In this document: piece by piece, positions 1-7,987 of the stretch
Numbering within the stretch: the stretch's first letter is position 1
Layout: each line of letters starts with the position of its first letter
NCBI GenBank assembly: GCA_963975575.1
Contig: CAXBHL010000002.1
Span: 186,001-250,000 of the forward strand
Source of the DNA: UBA6054 sp963975575
GTDB taxonomy: Bacteria; Planctomycetota; Phycisphaerae; Phycisphaerales; UBA1924
Reading direction: 5' to 3'
DNA length: 64,000 nt
Notes under the pieces: generated by a model
Told to the model about the DNA's origin: nothing
The model's input: only the letters and a program-made list of their open reading frames with translations
Databases searched by the model: none
Program-made: the position numbers and the translations under genes

Positions 1-302
1 TCAAACTCCTCGCCGACCCCGACCCGCTCCCCGCCCCGGGTGCCACGGCTTGCTCGCAAGCCGTGTCCCATCCGACGCAACCCCCGCCGAACCCCACCCC
101 ACCCCCCGAAACCCGCTCCGAAAGTGGGGGCGCGGCGGCCCCCGCCCCCACACCGCAAACCAACAAACCAACCCAACCCCCCCCCCGCAGCCCCCGCCCC
201 CCCCCCAAACGCCCCCGCAACACCAAACCCCGCCCCAAAGCCCGAAGCCGCTGACACCCCACCCGAGCAGGTGGTCCACCCGGCACTTTTTGTCCCAAGT
301 TC
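1..302. other. Gene-free C-rich tract
   Basis: I see no convincing gene here. The plus strand is extremely C-rich between about 97 and 245, with runs of C broken by A. Open frames across it are low-complexity and are by-products of the composition. The stretch contains one palindromic repeat (44-65) and leads into the promoter and leader of the beta-helix gene at 401. Confidence 0.6.
44..65. repeat. Palindromic repeat, 9-bp stem
   Basis: CACGGCTTG and CAAGCCGTG form a perfect 9-bp stem around a CTCG loop. The flanks read GGGTGC on the left and TCCCA on the right. A related but degenerate unit with the same outer GGGTGCCAC and GTCCCA blocks lies at 2638-2660, and one arm with its loop (13 bases) recurs exactly at 8155-8167. 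This looks like a dispersed intergenic repeat family. No T-tract follows, so a terminator role is less likely. Confidence 0.55.
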
Positions 303-331
303 TTGAGCCGACCCCCGCCCCCCGGTAGGTT
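303..331 (+). promoter_or_regulatory. Candidate sigma-70-type promoter for the beta-helix gene
   Basis: TTGAGC (303-308) and TAGGTT (326-331) are separated by 17 bases, and the -10 box is preceded by CCCCCCGG. The same arrangement (TTG box, C-rich spacer ending in CCCCCCGG, TA...T box) occurs at 2201-2229, which makes chance less likely. The leader to the ATG at 401 would be about 60 bases. Confidence 0.3.
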
Positions 332-400
332 GGTTCCACCGGCCCGCCCCGACGCGCAACACGGCGCGGAGGCGGCCAGCACCGCTCGGGAGGGATCAAC

Positions 401-2134
401 ATGGCTTCCAGCACCGTACCCGCGGCCGTCTCAGCCGCGATCATGGCCGTGGCCACCGGCCCGCTCGCCGCCGCCGACTTCTTCGTCGCCCCCGCCGACA
501 CCGCCGGCCTCATCGCCGCCGTCCAGGCCGCCAACGCCGACCCGGGCCACGACACCATCCACCTCGCGTCCGGCTCGACCTACACCTTCGCCGCCGGCTC
601 GTTCAGTTCCAGCGCCCTGCCCGTCATCACGGACGAACTGACCATCGATGGCAACGGCGCCACCATCCGGCGCGACAGCGCGTCCGGCTTCCGGCTCATC
701 TACAACAGCGACCAGCTCACGCTCAACAATCTCACCATCGCGAATGGCGCGTTGGGCACCGGCGCGGGCATCCGCAACGACGGGACGCTCGTCCTCAACG
801 ATTGCACACTCATCGACAACGGCGGCGGCGGCAATGGCGGCGCGATCTTCACCGCGATCGGAACAAGCTTCGAGGCGAACGGCTCGCTGTTCCATCGCAA
901 CTCCGCGGGCGGCGGCAGCGGAGGCGTGATCTACAGCGACCGCGCCGATGTCGTCTTCACCGGCTGCACCTTCACCGAGAACGATGCCTCCCAGGGCGGC
1001 GCGATCGACAACGCCGGCTCGCTCATCGTCGAGGGATGCACCTTCACGGACAACTTCACCACCAGCGGCCTCGGCGGCGCGATCAACAACTTCAACCAGG
1101 GCACGCTCGAGGTCACGGGCTCCACCTTCACCGGCAACCAGGCCGGCAACTCCGGCGGCGCGATCCAGCAGAGCGGAATCTCCGTGACCATCGCGGACAG
1201 CCTGTTCACCGGCAACGCGGCCCTCAGCCGCGACGGCGGAGCGATCTACGCCCAGAGCGGCGCCGTCGTCATCGAGCGATGCGTGTTCATCGGCAATACC
1301 GCCCAGGACGACGGCGGCGCCATCAACGCCGCCACGCCCGTCGCCATGACCGACTGCCTGATCCAGGGCAACACCGCCGGTCAGGACGGCGGCGGGCTCA
1401 ACGGCTTCAACTCCAACGCGTACACCCTCGACCGCGTCACCATCGCCGACAACACCGCCGCACGCGACGGCGGCGGCGTCCGCGTGTTCGGCAACGCCAA
1501 CGCCTTCGTGAACACCACCATCAGCGCCAACCACGCCGGCAACGACGGCGGCGCGCTCTGGATCTGGTCCGCCTCCGGCACCACCATCACCAACACCACC
1601 ATCCACGCCAACACCGCCGGCGACACCGGCGGCGGCCTCCGCATCCAGTCCGGCCCGCTCGCCCTGTCCAACTCGATCGTCTCCGGCAGCACCGGCGTCG
1701 ACATCTTCGGTCCCATCAACGACGCCGGCCACAACCTCGTCCAGGACGGGTCCGGCCTGACCGCCCCGACCAGCAAGACCGGCGACCCCATGCTCGCCCC
1801 CCTGGCCGACAACGGCGGCCTGACGCTCACCCACCACCTGATCTTCGGCAGCCCCGCCATCCACGCCGGTGACTGCGCCGGCGGCACCCTGACCACGGAC
1901 CAACGCGGCGTCGCCCGGCCCCAGGACCCCTTCGGCTGCGACATCGGCGCCTACGAGGCCCCGCCCTGCGGGCCGGACCTCAACGGCGACGTCCGGCTCA
2001 ACTTCTTCGACATCCAGCAGCTCGTCGCCTGGTTCGTCGCCGCCGACCCCCGGGCCGATCACGACGGCAACGGCTCCATCAACTTCTTCGACATCCAGAC
2101 CTTCCTCGCCGACTTCACCCTCGGATGCCCATAG
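401..2134 (+). CDS. Secreted parallel beta-helix protein with C-terminal dockerin-like repeats
   Basis: A 577-residue exported protein. Residues 1-25 form a signal peptide ending near AAADFF. Residues about 35-60 (LIAAVQAANADPGHDTIHL) match the CSLREA-type opening seen before polymorphic outer-membrane-protein repeats. Residues about 100-480 carry at least ten GGAI/GGGL turns, each one rung of a right-handed beta-helix. A DIGAYEA block typical of choice-of-anchor domains follows. The last 50 residues are two copies of a D-x-N-G...FFDIQ...L element between Cys residues, the GC-type dockerin-like tail common in Phycisphaerae. The start is supported by GGAGGG about 7 bases before ATG. It is probably a surface or exported adhesin or carbohydrate-binding protein; the substrate is unknown. 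Confidence 0.85.
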   Translation: MASSTVPAAVSAAIMAVATGPLAAADFFVAPADTAGLIAAVQAANADPGHDTIHLASGSTYTFAAGSFSSSALPVITDELTIDGNGATIRRDSASGFRLIYNSDQLTLNNLTIANGALGTGAGIRNDGTLVLNDCTLIDNGGGGNGGAIFTAIGTSFEANGSLFHRNSAGGGSGGVIYSDRADVVFTGCTFTENDASQGGAIDNAGSLIVEGCTFTDNFTTSGLGGAINNFNQGTLEVTGSTFTGNQAGNSGGAIQQSGISVTIADSLFTGNAALSRDGGAIYAQSGAVVIERCVFIGNTAQDDGGAINAATPVAMTDCLIQGNTAGQDGGGLNGFNSNAYTLDRVTIADNTAARDGGGVRVFGNANAFVNTTISANHAGNDGGALWIWSASGTTITNTTIHANTAGDTGGGLRIQSGPLALSNSIVSGSTGVDIFGPINDAGHNLVQDGSGLTAPTSKTGDPMLAPLADNGGLTLTHHLIFGSPAIHAGDCAGGTLTTDQRGVARPQDPFGCDIGAYEAPPCGPDLNGDVRLNFFDIQQLVAWFVAADPRADHDGNGSINFFDIQTFLADFTLGCP

Positions 2135-2200
2135 CGATCGCTCCCTCCCTCTGCCGAGTCCCCTCCCCACAAAATCTGATCCGAACCACCCACCGGGGTC

Positions 2201-2229
2201 TTGCACCCGCCCCGCCCCCCCGGTATCTT
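2201..2229 (+). promoter_or_regulatory. Candidate promoter for the gene at 2270
   Basis: TTGCAC (2201-2206) and TATCTT (2224-2229) are 17 bases apart, with a spacer ending in CCCCCCGG exactly as in the promoter candidate at 303-331. The predicted transcript would start near 2236 and have a leader of about 34 bases carrying the AAGGGGGG ribosome site. Confidence 0.4.
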
Positions 2230-2269
2230 GATCCCGCCCGATCGGGGCCAACACAAGGGGGGCACACAA

Positions 2270-2629
2270 ATGGAAGGCAAAGTCGGCGGCATCCTCATCG
2301 GCGTCATCATCGCGGTCGGCGTGGTCTGGTTCCGCTACTCCAACAAGGACACCCGCGACCAGGACCTCCGCGACACCGCGTATTCGCTCTTCGAAACCGT
2401 CACCGACCCCGCGCGCGACGCCCGCGTCCTCGGCGACTGGTTCGAACGCCACCACGAGACCTGCTTCGACGCCAACTACCGCATGGGCGGCCGGCGCACC
2501 AGCACCCAGTTCGACGAGACCGGCTACTGGAACGACCTCTTCGACGCCATGAACGCCGAAGCCGCCCGCGCCAACCGCACCGACCTCACCGAAGACCTCC
2601 GCCGCCTCCGCCTCCGCGCCCGCGGCTAA
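2270..2629 (+). CDS. Small single-pass membrane protein, unknown function
   Basis: A 119-residue protein starting MEGKVGGILIGVIIAVGVVW, which is one N-terminal membrane helix (residues about 6-21). A hydrophilic, charged remainder contains two Cys/His-poor helices and ends in an Arg-rich tail. The ATG at 2270 is chosen because AAGGGGGG sits 7 bases upstream. An earlier in-frame TTG at 2201 lies inside the promoter candidate and is rejected. The protein probably faces the cytoplasm with the C-terminal part. I do not recognise a family. Confidence 0.7.
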   Translation: MEGKVGGILIGVIIAVGVVWFRYSNKDTRDQDLRDTAYSLFETVTDPARDARVLGDWFERHHETCFDANYRMGGRRTSTQFDETGYWNDLFDAMNAEAARANRTDLTEDLRRLRLRARG

Positions 2630-2637
2630 CCCCCACC

Positions 2638-2660
2638 GGGTGCCACAACTCCGGGTCCCA
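2638..2660. repeat. Degenerate copy of the GGGTGCCAC repeat
   Basis: GGGTGCCAC (2638-2646) and GTCCCA (2655-2660) repeat the two outer blocks of the palindromic unit around 44-65, with the inner stem replaced by a short AACTCCGG segment. It lies directly behind the stop codon of the membrane-protein gene. Confidence 0.35.
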
Positions 2661-2690
2661 CTCCACTAGGTCCAATCCGCCGCACCAACA

Positions 2691-2742
2691 CTCCTCCCCC
2701 GCGCCTGCGGGGGAGGTGGCACGCGCAGCGTGACGGAGGGGG
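2691..2742. repeat. Dispersed multi-hairpin repeat, copy A
   Basis: A 52-bp unit made of a CTCCCCCGCG/CGGGGGAG hairpin followed by a GGCACGCG/GCGTGAC hairpin and a terminal GGAGGGGG. An almost identical unit in the opposite orientation lies at 8939-8990; the two differ at only a few bases. Both are intergenic. Elements of this general look are widespread, REP-like intergenic repeats in G+C-rich bacteria. Confidence 0.75.
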
Positions 2743-2885
2743 CGTCTCCCCCGACCCACCCCCCGCCCCAATTCCCCGCCGTCCCCTCCCCGTTTTCTGG
2801 TACCCTCAGGGCCACACGCACCCGCCGCGAGCCCCCCGCCTCCCCGCCGAGGCGGGACGCCCGCGCGCCCGAAGAAGGAGCACCC

Positions 2886-3362
2886 ATGGGACGCGCCATC
2901 CTCTCCGTCATCGCCGGCTACTTCACCATGTTCGTCATCGTGATGGTCGGCCTCACCGGCGCCTACCTCGCCATGGGCACCGACAAGGCCTTCCAGCCAG
3001 GCGTCTACGACGTCAGCACCCTCTGGATCGGCGTCTGGGCCGCCGTCTCCATCATCGCCGCCGTCATCGGCGGCCTCGTCGCCGGCAAGATCGCCCGCAC
3101 CATGACCCCCGTCTGGGTCCTCATCGGCATCGTCCTCGTGCTCGGACTGCTCCAGGCCGTCGGCATCATGGTCGCCCCCGAGCCCGCCGCCGAGGAACTC
3201 GTCCGCGCCGGCGACGTGCCCAACTTCGAAGCCATGATGAAGGCCCGCCAGCCGGTCTGGATGGCCGTCCTCAACCCGCTGATCGGCGCCGCCGGCGTCC
3301 TCGTCGGGGCCCGCATGGCCGGACGGTGCGCCGCCAACCCCCCGCAGGATCCCGCCGCCTGA
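2886..3362 (+). CDS. Four-helix membrane protein, unknown function
   Basis: A 158-residue integral membrane protein. Hydrophobic segments lie at about residues 5-28, 45-70, 78-100 and 125-145, and the hydrophilic stretch between the last two is charged (EPAAEELVRAGD). AAGGAG at 2875-2880 gives the correct spacing for the ATG at 2886. A longer upstream frame reads through a Pro/Arg-rich leader and the dispersed repeat, and is rejected. I do not recognise the family with certainty. It resembles small predicted inner-membrane proteins with glycine-rich helices. Confidence 0.75.
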   Translation: MGRAILSVIAGYFTMFVIVMVGLTGAYLAMGTDKAFQPGVYDVSTLWIGVWAAVSIIAAVIGGLVAGKIARTMTPVWVLIGIVLVLGLLQAVGIMVAPEPAAEELVRAGDVPNFEAMMKARQPVWMAVLNPLIGAAGVLVGARMAGRCAANPPQDPAA

Positions 3363-3406
3363 TCCCGCCGTCATCCGGGGCGAACTCCGGAACCTAGAGT
3401 CCCCCC

Positions 3407-4510
3407 GTGAACGAAGCCGCCAACTTCCACGCCGCCATCATCGAGTCGAGCGCCCGGGCCCTGGCCGCCCACGCCACCGAGCTCCTTCTCGACCGCTGCC
3501 CCGCGGCCCACGCCTTTGGTGACCCCGCCTTCCGCGCCTGGCAGGAGCACATCGCCGGGCGCCTGCTCGAACTGGCCGGCGCCATGCGCGCCGGCGAGCC
3601 CGGGCTCTTCGGCGACCAGCTCCACTGGGGCAAGATCGCCTTCGCCGCCCGGGGCCTCAGCTCCAACGAACTCGAGGCCAGCACCGACGCCCTCCACGAG
3701 GCCCTGGTCGAGGGCCTGCCGCCCGGCGCCAACGAGTCCGTCGCCCCCTACCTCGCCGCCGCCCGCGGCGCCCTGGCCCGCGAGGTCCGCCACGCCGCGC
3801 CCGCCATCGCCGGGCCGCACGGCGAACTCGCCGCCCGCTACATGGTCGCCCTGCTCGAGGGCGACCGCCGCGCCGCGATCGCCTGCATCCTCGACGCCCT
3901 GGACGCCGGCCTGCCCCCGCGCGACGCCCTCATCCACGTCCTGGTCCCCGTCGCCCGGGAGATCGGACGCATGTGGCACCTCGGCGAGGTCACCATCGGC
4001 GAGGAGCACTTCACCTCCACGACCGCCTCGCTGGTCATGGGCGCCGTCCGCCAGCGCATGAAGATGGTCGCCCCCAACGACCGCTGCGCCGTGATCGCGT
4101 CGGTCCCCGGCAACCGCCACGACCTCGCCGGGCGGATCGCCGGGCTGCTGCTCGAGGCCGCCGGCTGGCGCGTGATCGACATGGGCGTGGAGATGCCCGC
4201 CCACGACCTCGTCCGGTCCGTCGGCGATTTCGAGGCCGACGTGGTGGTGCTCAGCGTGATGCTCACCACCCAGCTCGACACCGCCAAATCCACGATCGCC
4301 GCCCTCAAGTCCGACCCGCGGTCCGAGCGGGCCGCCATCGTCGTCGGCGGGCACGTGTTCGACCAGGCGCCCACCCTCTGGAAGCGCATGGGCGTCGACG
4401 CCCACGCCCGCACGCTCGGCCAGATCACCGAACTCGCCGACGCCGTCTGGAAGGCCCGCACCTCCGGGGCCGACCGATCGGACGCGGACGACGGAGCCGC
4501 CGATGACTGA
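3407..4510 (+). CDS. Cobalamin-binding protein with CarH-type Wx9EH signature, no DNA-binding domain
   Basis: A 367-residue protein. Residues 1-140 are a helical region I do not recognise. Residues about 140-220 form the four-helix cap of B12-binding modules, with W190 and E200-H201 giving the Wx9EH pattern that marks the adenosylcobalamin light sensors CarH/LitR. Residues about 225-350 form a Rossmann-like B12-binding domain with GNRHDLAG; H238 is the candidate lower cobalt ligand. There is no MerR helix-turn-helix, unlike CarH, so the output must be a partner protein or the N-terminal region. The start is GTG at 3407 with no clear ribosome site, so a downstream start is possible. It overlaps the next gene (OsmC) by 8 bases, suggesting translational coupling. 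Methyltransferase corrinoid proteins are the alternative family, but they lack the Wx9EH motif. Confidence 0.8.
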   Translation: MNEAANFHAAIIESSARALAAHATELLLDRCPAAHAFGDPAFRAWQEHIAGRLLELAGAMRAGEPGLFGDQLHWGKIAFAARGLSSNELEASTDALHEALVEGLPPGANESVAPYLAAARGALAREVRHAAPAIAGPHGELAARYMVALLEGDRRAAIACILDALDAGLPPRDALIHVLVPVAREIGRMWHLGEVTIGEEHFTSTTASLVMGAVRQRMKMVAPNDRCAVIASVPGNRHDLAGRIAGLLLEAAGWRVIDMGVEMPAHDLVRSVGDFEADVVVLSVMLTTQLDTAKSTIAALKSDPRSERAAIVVGGHVFDQAPTLWKRMGVDAHARTLGQITELADAVWKARTSGADRSDADDGAADD

Positions 4511-4907
4511 TTCCGTCGTGACCGTCACCCTCGGCGCCGAGCCCTACGCGACGCGTGTCACCGCCGGACGCCACAGCGTCGTCGTCGACGAGCCCGGCGC
4601 TCTGGGCGGCAAGGACACCGGGCCGGGTCCGTACGACCTCCTGCTCGCCAGTCTCGGCTCGTGCAAGGCCATCACCGCCAGGATGTACGCCGACCGCAAG
4701 GGCTGGCCGCTGGAAGCCGTCCGCGTCCAACTGGCCCACAGCCGCCCGGAAGGACGGGGCGGACCCGAACTGATCACCGCGGCCCTCGCGTTCGACGGCG
4801 ACCTGACCGACGACCAGCGCGCCCGACTGCTGGAGATCGCCGAGAAGTGCCCGGTCCAGAAGACCATCTCCGGCGGCCTGCGCGTCGAGGCCACGCTGTC
4901 GGAGTGA
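4503..4907 (+). CDS. OsmC/Ohr-family peroxide reductase
   Basis: A 134-residue protein of the OsmC family, which reduces organic or fatty-acid hydroperoxides using a pair of redox cysteines. The two conserved Cys are visible at C54 (SLGSCKA) and C116 (EKCPVQ), along with the family phrase GGKDTGPGPYDLLLASLGSC. The gene overlaps the preceding cobalamin-protein gene by 8 bases and probably shares its transcript. If that neighbour is a light sensor, light-coupled oxidative defence is a reasonable inference. Confidence 0.88.
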   Translation: MTDSVVTVTLGAEPYATRVTAGRHSVVVDEPGALGGKDTGPGPYDLLLASLGSCKAITARMYADRKGWPLEAVRVQLAHSRPEGRGGPELITAALAFDGDLTDDQRARLLEIAEKCPVQKTISGGLRVEATLSE

Positions 4908-4908
4908 T

Positions 4909-5352
4909 TCAGTCCCGGCCGACCTGGTCGGTCCGGTCGACCCCGCACGACCCGTGCTCGCACGAGCCGCCCGTTCCATCTCCGTCCCGGCGGGCGAACC
5001 AGCGCAGGCGGTTGCGGGCGATCACGTCGTAGACCCGCGCGAACAGCGGGCCGACCACCGGCCACGCCAGCAGCCGCGCGACCCACCGCCAGCCCGCCGC
5101 CCGCAGCGCGTCCCGCACCGCGTCCGGGCCCTTGGACACCGACCCGTCCGCGTGCACGGCGTGCATCGCGCCCTCCAGCGCCTCGGGTTGGATGCCCGCT
5201 TCCGACGCCGGGCCAGAATCGGACCGGAAGTCGACCAGGCGCACCCGCCCGCGCCCGCGGTCCATGCGGCGCAGGGCGTCCGCGGAGCGGCAGCACAGCG
5301 AGCAGTGCCCGTCGTAGAGCACGGTCAGCGGGGATGTCTGGTCGGGTCCCAC
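4909..5352 (-). CDS. DCC-family thiol-disulfide oxidoreductase (DUF393)
   Basis: A 147-residue cytoplasmic protein. LYDGHCSLCCRSADAL near residue 12 is the hallmark DCC motif (YDGxCxxC) of DUF393 proteins, which adopt a thioredoxin-like fold. A hydrophobic segment around residues 90-110 (RLLAWPVVGPLFARVYDVIA) is also typical. The C-terminal tail has an extra CEHGSC pair that may bind a metal. The start codon is GTG. The gene converges on the OsmC gene with one base between the two stop codons. Confidence 0.82.
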   Translation of the reverse strand: MGPDQTSPLTVLYDGHCSLCCRSADALRRMDRGRGRVRLVDFRSDSGPASEAGIQPEALEGAMHAVHADGSVSKGPDAVRDALRAAGWRWVARLLAWPVVGPLFARVYDVIARNRLRWFARRDGDGTGGSCEHGSCGVDRTDQVGRD

Positions 5353-5368
5353 GCGGGATGCTACGCGG

Positions 5369-5890
5369 TCAGGGCAGGATGCCCTTGAGCGCGTCGCCGA
5401 TCTCCTCGGGCGTCACGTCGGTCACGCCCTTGTCCTTGGAGCGGGTGGTGTCGCCGGGGGTGTGGTCGGGCTCGATCAGGCCGGTGGCGGCGGAGTAGCG
5501 CCAGCCGTGGGTGTTCGCGCCGGCAGGGGCACCGTTGCGGCGGATGGTGCGCAGGCCGTTGACGCGGTTGAAGGGGATGCGGTCGATGTAGGGGCCGAGG
5601 TAGCCGGTGGCGCTGATGTCGCCCGCGGCGTCGGTCCGGGAGAGCAGGCGGAGGACGAAGATCTTCTGCGAGGCCGCGCCGACGTGGGGCAGGGTGCCGG
5701 CGTGCTCTTCGGTGTAGAGGTCGATGGCCTTCTGCAGGCTGACGTGGTCGGCGATCATGGCGTTGGTCGTGGCGGTCTCGGTGGCCGAGGACATCCGCGG
5801 CAGCGCGATGGCGCCGATGATGCCGATGATCACCACGACGATGACCAGCTCGATGAGCGAGAAGGCACGGTTGGCGGCTCGGGCGTTCAC
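5369..5890 (-). CDS. Type II secretion/type IV pilin-like pseudopilin
   Basis: Carries the prepilin peptidase site and helix A/FSLIELVIVVVIIGIIGAIALPR, with Glu at position +5 of the mature protein. A GspG-like globular part follows (ATTNAMIADHVSLQKAIDLYTEEH, and YLGPYIDRIPFNR, a phrase common in planctomycete pseudopilins). The start is uncertain: GTG at 5890 gives a 9-residue leader and TTG at 5923 gives a 20-residue leader, and neither has a clear ribosome site. No other secretion genes are adjacent, so it is an orphan minor pseudopilin, assembled at the inner membrane. Confidence 0.82.
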   Translation of the reverse strand: MNARAANRAFSLIELVIVVVIIGIIGAIALPRMSSATETATTNAMIADHVSLQKAIDLYTEEHAGTLPHVGAASQKIFVLRLLSRTDAAGDISATGYLGPYIDRIPFNRVNGLRTIRRNGAPAGANTHGWRYSAATGLIEPDHTPGDTTRSKDKGVTDVTPEEIGDALKGILP

Positions 5891-6021
5891 TGGGCGTGTA
5901 TCGGCGGAGCGGGGGCGTCGCAACGGGTGGGCGGCGTCATCGCGCCGGGATCGGGTGGTTCTCCCGACGGATGAAGGGCCCGGGAGGCCCGAGAACGCGA
6001 TGGGGGTCGGGGGGGTCCAAG

Positions 6022-6432
6022 TCAGCGGGCCGGGGGCTGGCGCCGGGCGTCGATGCTCCAGGTGCCTGCGCCCTTGTACAGCACCCAGGCGGACGCGAGC
6101 AGCACGACGATGGGCAGCGCGATCGGCGGCTCGTCGGGCCAGTCAGACACGGCGTGGGTGTAGAGGGCCACGGACATCGAGCCGATCCCGATCAGCGCGC
6201 CGACGCGGGCGAACGCGCCCGCCAGCAGCAGCACGCCCGCGATGAGCCCGGCGGCGGGTGCGACAATCGCGTTGAGCCCGGGCAGCGGGATGTTGGCGCC
6301 CTCGAGGATGGGGCGGAGCGGGGCCGCGCCGGTCAGGTGCATGATGTTCAGGGCGGTCAGCGGGGCGCCGGCGAGCAGGCGGGGGATGATCGTGAGCTTG
6401 CTGCGGTCGGTGCGGATCAGTGGGTGCGTCAT
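6022..6432 (-). CDS. DoxX-like small membrane protein
   Basis: A 136-residue protein with four predicted membrane helices (about residues 12-32, 48-70, 73-92 and 102-120) and short loops, the layout of DoxX/SURF4-like proteins. The ATG at 6432 (MTHPLIRTDRSK) is chosen over a TTG three codons upstream. The gene lies between the pseudopilin and bioY genes in the same orientation, with gaps of 131 and 40 bases. The function in this organism is unknown, and the family assignment is by layout rather than a diagnostic motif. Confidence 0.6.
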   Translation of the reverse strand: MTHPLIRTDRSKLTIIPRLLAGAPLTALNIMHLTGAAPLRPILEGANIPLPGLNAIVAPAAGLIAGVLLLAGAFARVGALIGIGSMSVALYTHAVSDWPDEPPIALPIVVLLASAWVLYKGAGTWSIDARRQPPAR

Positions 6433-6472
6433 GCGGGGCAATCTTCGCCCGCGGGGGGAGTATTCCGGGCAC

Positions 6473-7099
6473 TTACCAGAGGCGTCGGGCGACGCCGGGC
6501 AGGAACATGACGGCGAGGAGCGTGGCGATGGCGACCTTGATGATCGTGCCGGGGATGAAGACCACGAAGCCGCCGAAGACGGCGCGGCCGAGGGTGATGG
6601 GGTCGGCCTGGGGGTCGAGGTTGCGGACGAGGTAGAGCCAGGGCACGCCGATGGCGAAGACGACGGCGTGGACGGCCAGGCCCGCGACGACGACGGAGCC
6701 CCAGCCGCGGACGCTGGCGTCGGGGCGTCGGATGATGGCGTGGGCGACGGGCTGGCAGAGGACGAAGCCGAGGAGGTAGCCGCCGGTCTGGCCGAGGATG
6801 GTGACCAACCCGGCCTCGCCCTCTGCGAAGAGCGGCACGCCGACGATGCCGGCGATGATGTAGACGAGCATGCTGGCCATGCCGAGCCGGGGGCCCAGGG
6901 CCAGGGCGCAGAGCAGGACCATGAGCGTCTGGAGCGTCTGCGGCACGCCGAAGGGGGGCAGGGGGACGGCGACCATGGCGCCGAGGGCGGTGAGCAGGGC
7001 GAAGCCGGGGACGGCGAGGGCGCGGAGGAGGTGGCGCAGGGCGTGGTGGTCCGTGCGGGTGGTGGGGTGGTCGGTTGAGGTGAAACTGGAGTGGGTCAC
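6473..7099 (-). CDS. bioY: BioY biotin transporter substrate-binding subunit
   Basis: A 208-residue protein with six hydrophobic segments. The BioY signatures are clear: PFGVPQTLQTLMVLLCALALGPRLG, GIVGVPLFAEGEAG and TGGYLLGFVLCQP. BioY is the S-component that captures biotin for ECF-type uptake; no EcfA or EcfT gene is adjacent. GTG at 7099 is chosen because the upstream in-frame extension is Pro/Thr/His-rich. No ribosome site precedes it. A TACAAT box ends 6 bases before the GTG, which would fit a leaderless transcript. Confidence 0.88.
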   Translation of the reverse strand: MTHSSFTSTDHPTTRTDHHALRHLLRALAVPGFALLTALGAMVAVPLPPFGVPQTLQTLMVLLCALALGPRLGMASMLVYIIAGIVGVPLFAEGEAGLVTILGQTGGYLLGFVLCQPVAHAIIRRPDASVRGWGSVVVAGLAVHAVVFAIGVPWLYLVRNLDPQADPITLGRAVFGGFVVFIPGTIIKVAIATLLAVMFLPGVARRLW

Positions 7100-7228
7100 G
7101 CAGGAATTGTACGGCGGTTTGGGTGTGCCGTGTGCCGGAGTTTGGCTTGGGCACAACTAGATGGCTGTGGCCGAGCAACTCAGATTCTGGTGGGCGGCAA
7201 CATGATCGGCATCAAGATGCGGTGCGCG

Positions 7229-7987
7229 CTAACGCTTGAAGACGCTTTCTCGATGGAATCGGAGCGCGTCTGCGTCCGGTTGGAATCGATCGGGCACGTT
7301 TAGCCGCCGGCCGACAAGAGAAAGCGTGTCGCGCAGCAGGCCAAGGTCGCGATCTTTGGTGAGAGTCTGGGACGCGACGAGACAGAGGTTTGTGTCGAAC
7401 GTGATGAGACCCCGATCGAAGGCGCGGTCATGGAGCGCGTTGAGGCAGAGTCCGTTCGTCGGATCACATCGTCGCGTTTTCGACTGCGACCACGGAACGA
7501 TGTGGCTCGCGACCAGTAGGTCAGGAATGTTGATGGAGGTGAGCGCGCATCTGTTGCCATATGTGGACAGGACCGCCGATCGAAAGAACCGTTGGTGGCG
7601 ACGGATCCGTACTTCCGCGAGGGATTCTGAGGGGCCAGACGGTGGATGAATGATTTGCTCCACTGCCGGTGTGTCGTCGATCTGGGCTCGGGCTCGATCG
7701 ATCGCATCAACTACGGCAACGCTATCCGATAGAAACTCGTCCCAGATACTCTGTTCCGTTTTGCTCGCATTCGCCAGGCCCGTGATGCCTCTCTCTCGTT
7801 GGGCCGGGTCAAGGCTCGCGAAGTTACATGCTTTCATCGCGACCGAGGATGGAGTGCGTCCGATGGTTTGTGCCAGCGCGACAATGTCTGGGTTGTTTTG
7901 ATGGAGCCTCCCGAAGGGAAGTTCGCAGTACAAACCGAATGCGAGCAGTGTTTCGTCACGCGACCATCGTGAGCCATACCTGCCCAT
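7229..7987 (-). CDS. HNH endonuclease with N-terminal helical DNA-binding region
   Basis: A 252-residue protein. The HNH core is in the C-terminal half: ASHIVPW (H162), then NGLCLNALHDRAFDRGLITF (N178, H186). This is the type found in solitary restriction-like and defence-associated HNH proteins. Residues 1-60 (SRDETLLAFGLYCELPFG...RTPSSVAMKACNF) form a helical DNA-binding module often seen in this group. The ATG at 7987 is preceded by GGAGAA. Codon choice is less G+C-rich than the neighbours, and the gene stands alone between housekeeping genes, which suggests horizontal transfer. It may be a solitary restriction enzyme; no methyltransferase is adjacent. Confidence 0.8.
   Translation of the reverse strand: MGRYGSRWSRDETLLAFGLYCELPFGRLHQNNPDIVALAQTIGRTPSSVAMKACNFASLDPAQRERGITGLANASKTEQSIWDEFLSDSVAVVDAIDRARAQIDDTPAVEQIIHPPSGPSESLAEVRIRRHQRFFRSAVLSTYGNRCALTSINIPDLLVASHIVPWSQSKTRRCDPTNGLCLNALHDRAFDRGLITFDTNLCLVASQTLTKDRDLGLLRDTLSLVGRRLNVPDRFQPDADALRFHRESVFKR

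Noticed and set aside
5965..5990. GGGCC-CGGGA-GGCCC hairpin between the pseudopilin and DoxX-like genes.
   Set aside because: Short stem with no T-tract; such palindromes are expected by chance at this composition.
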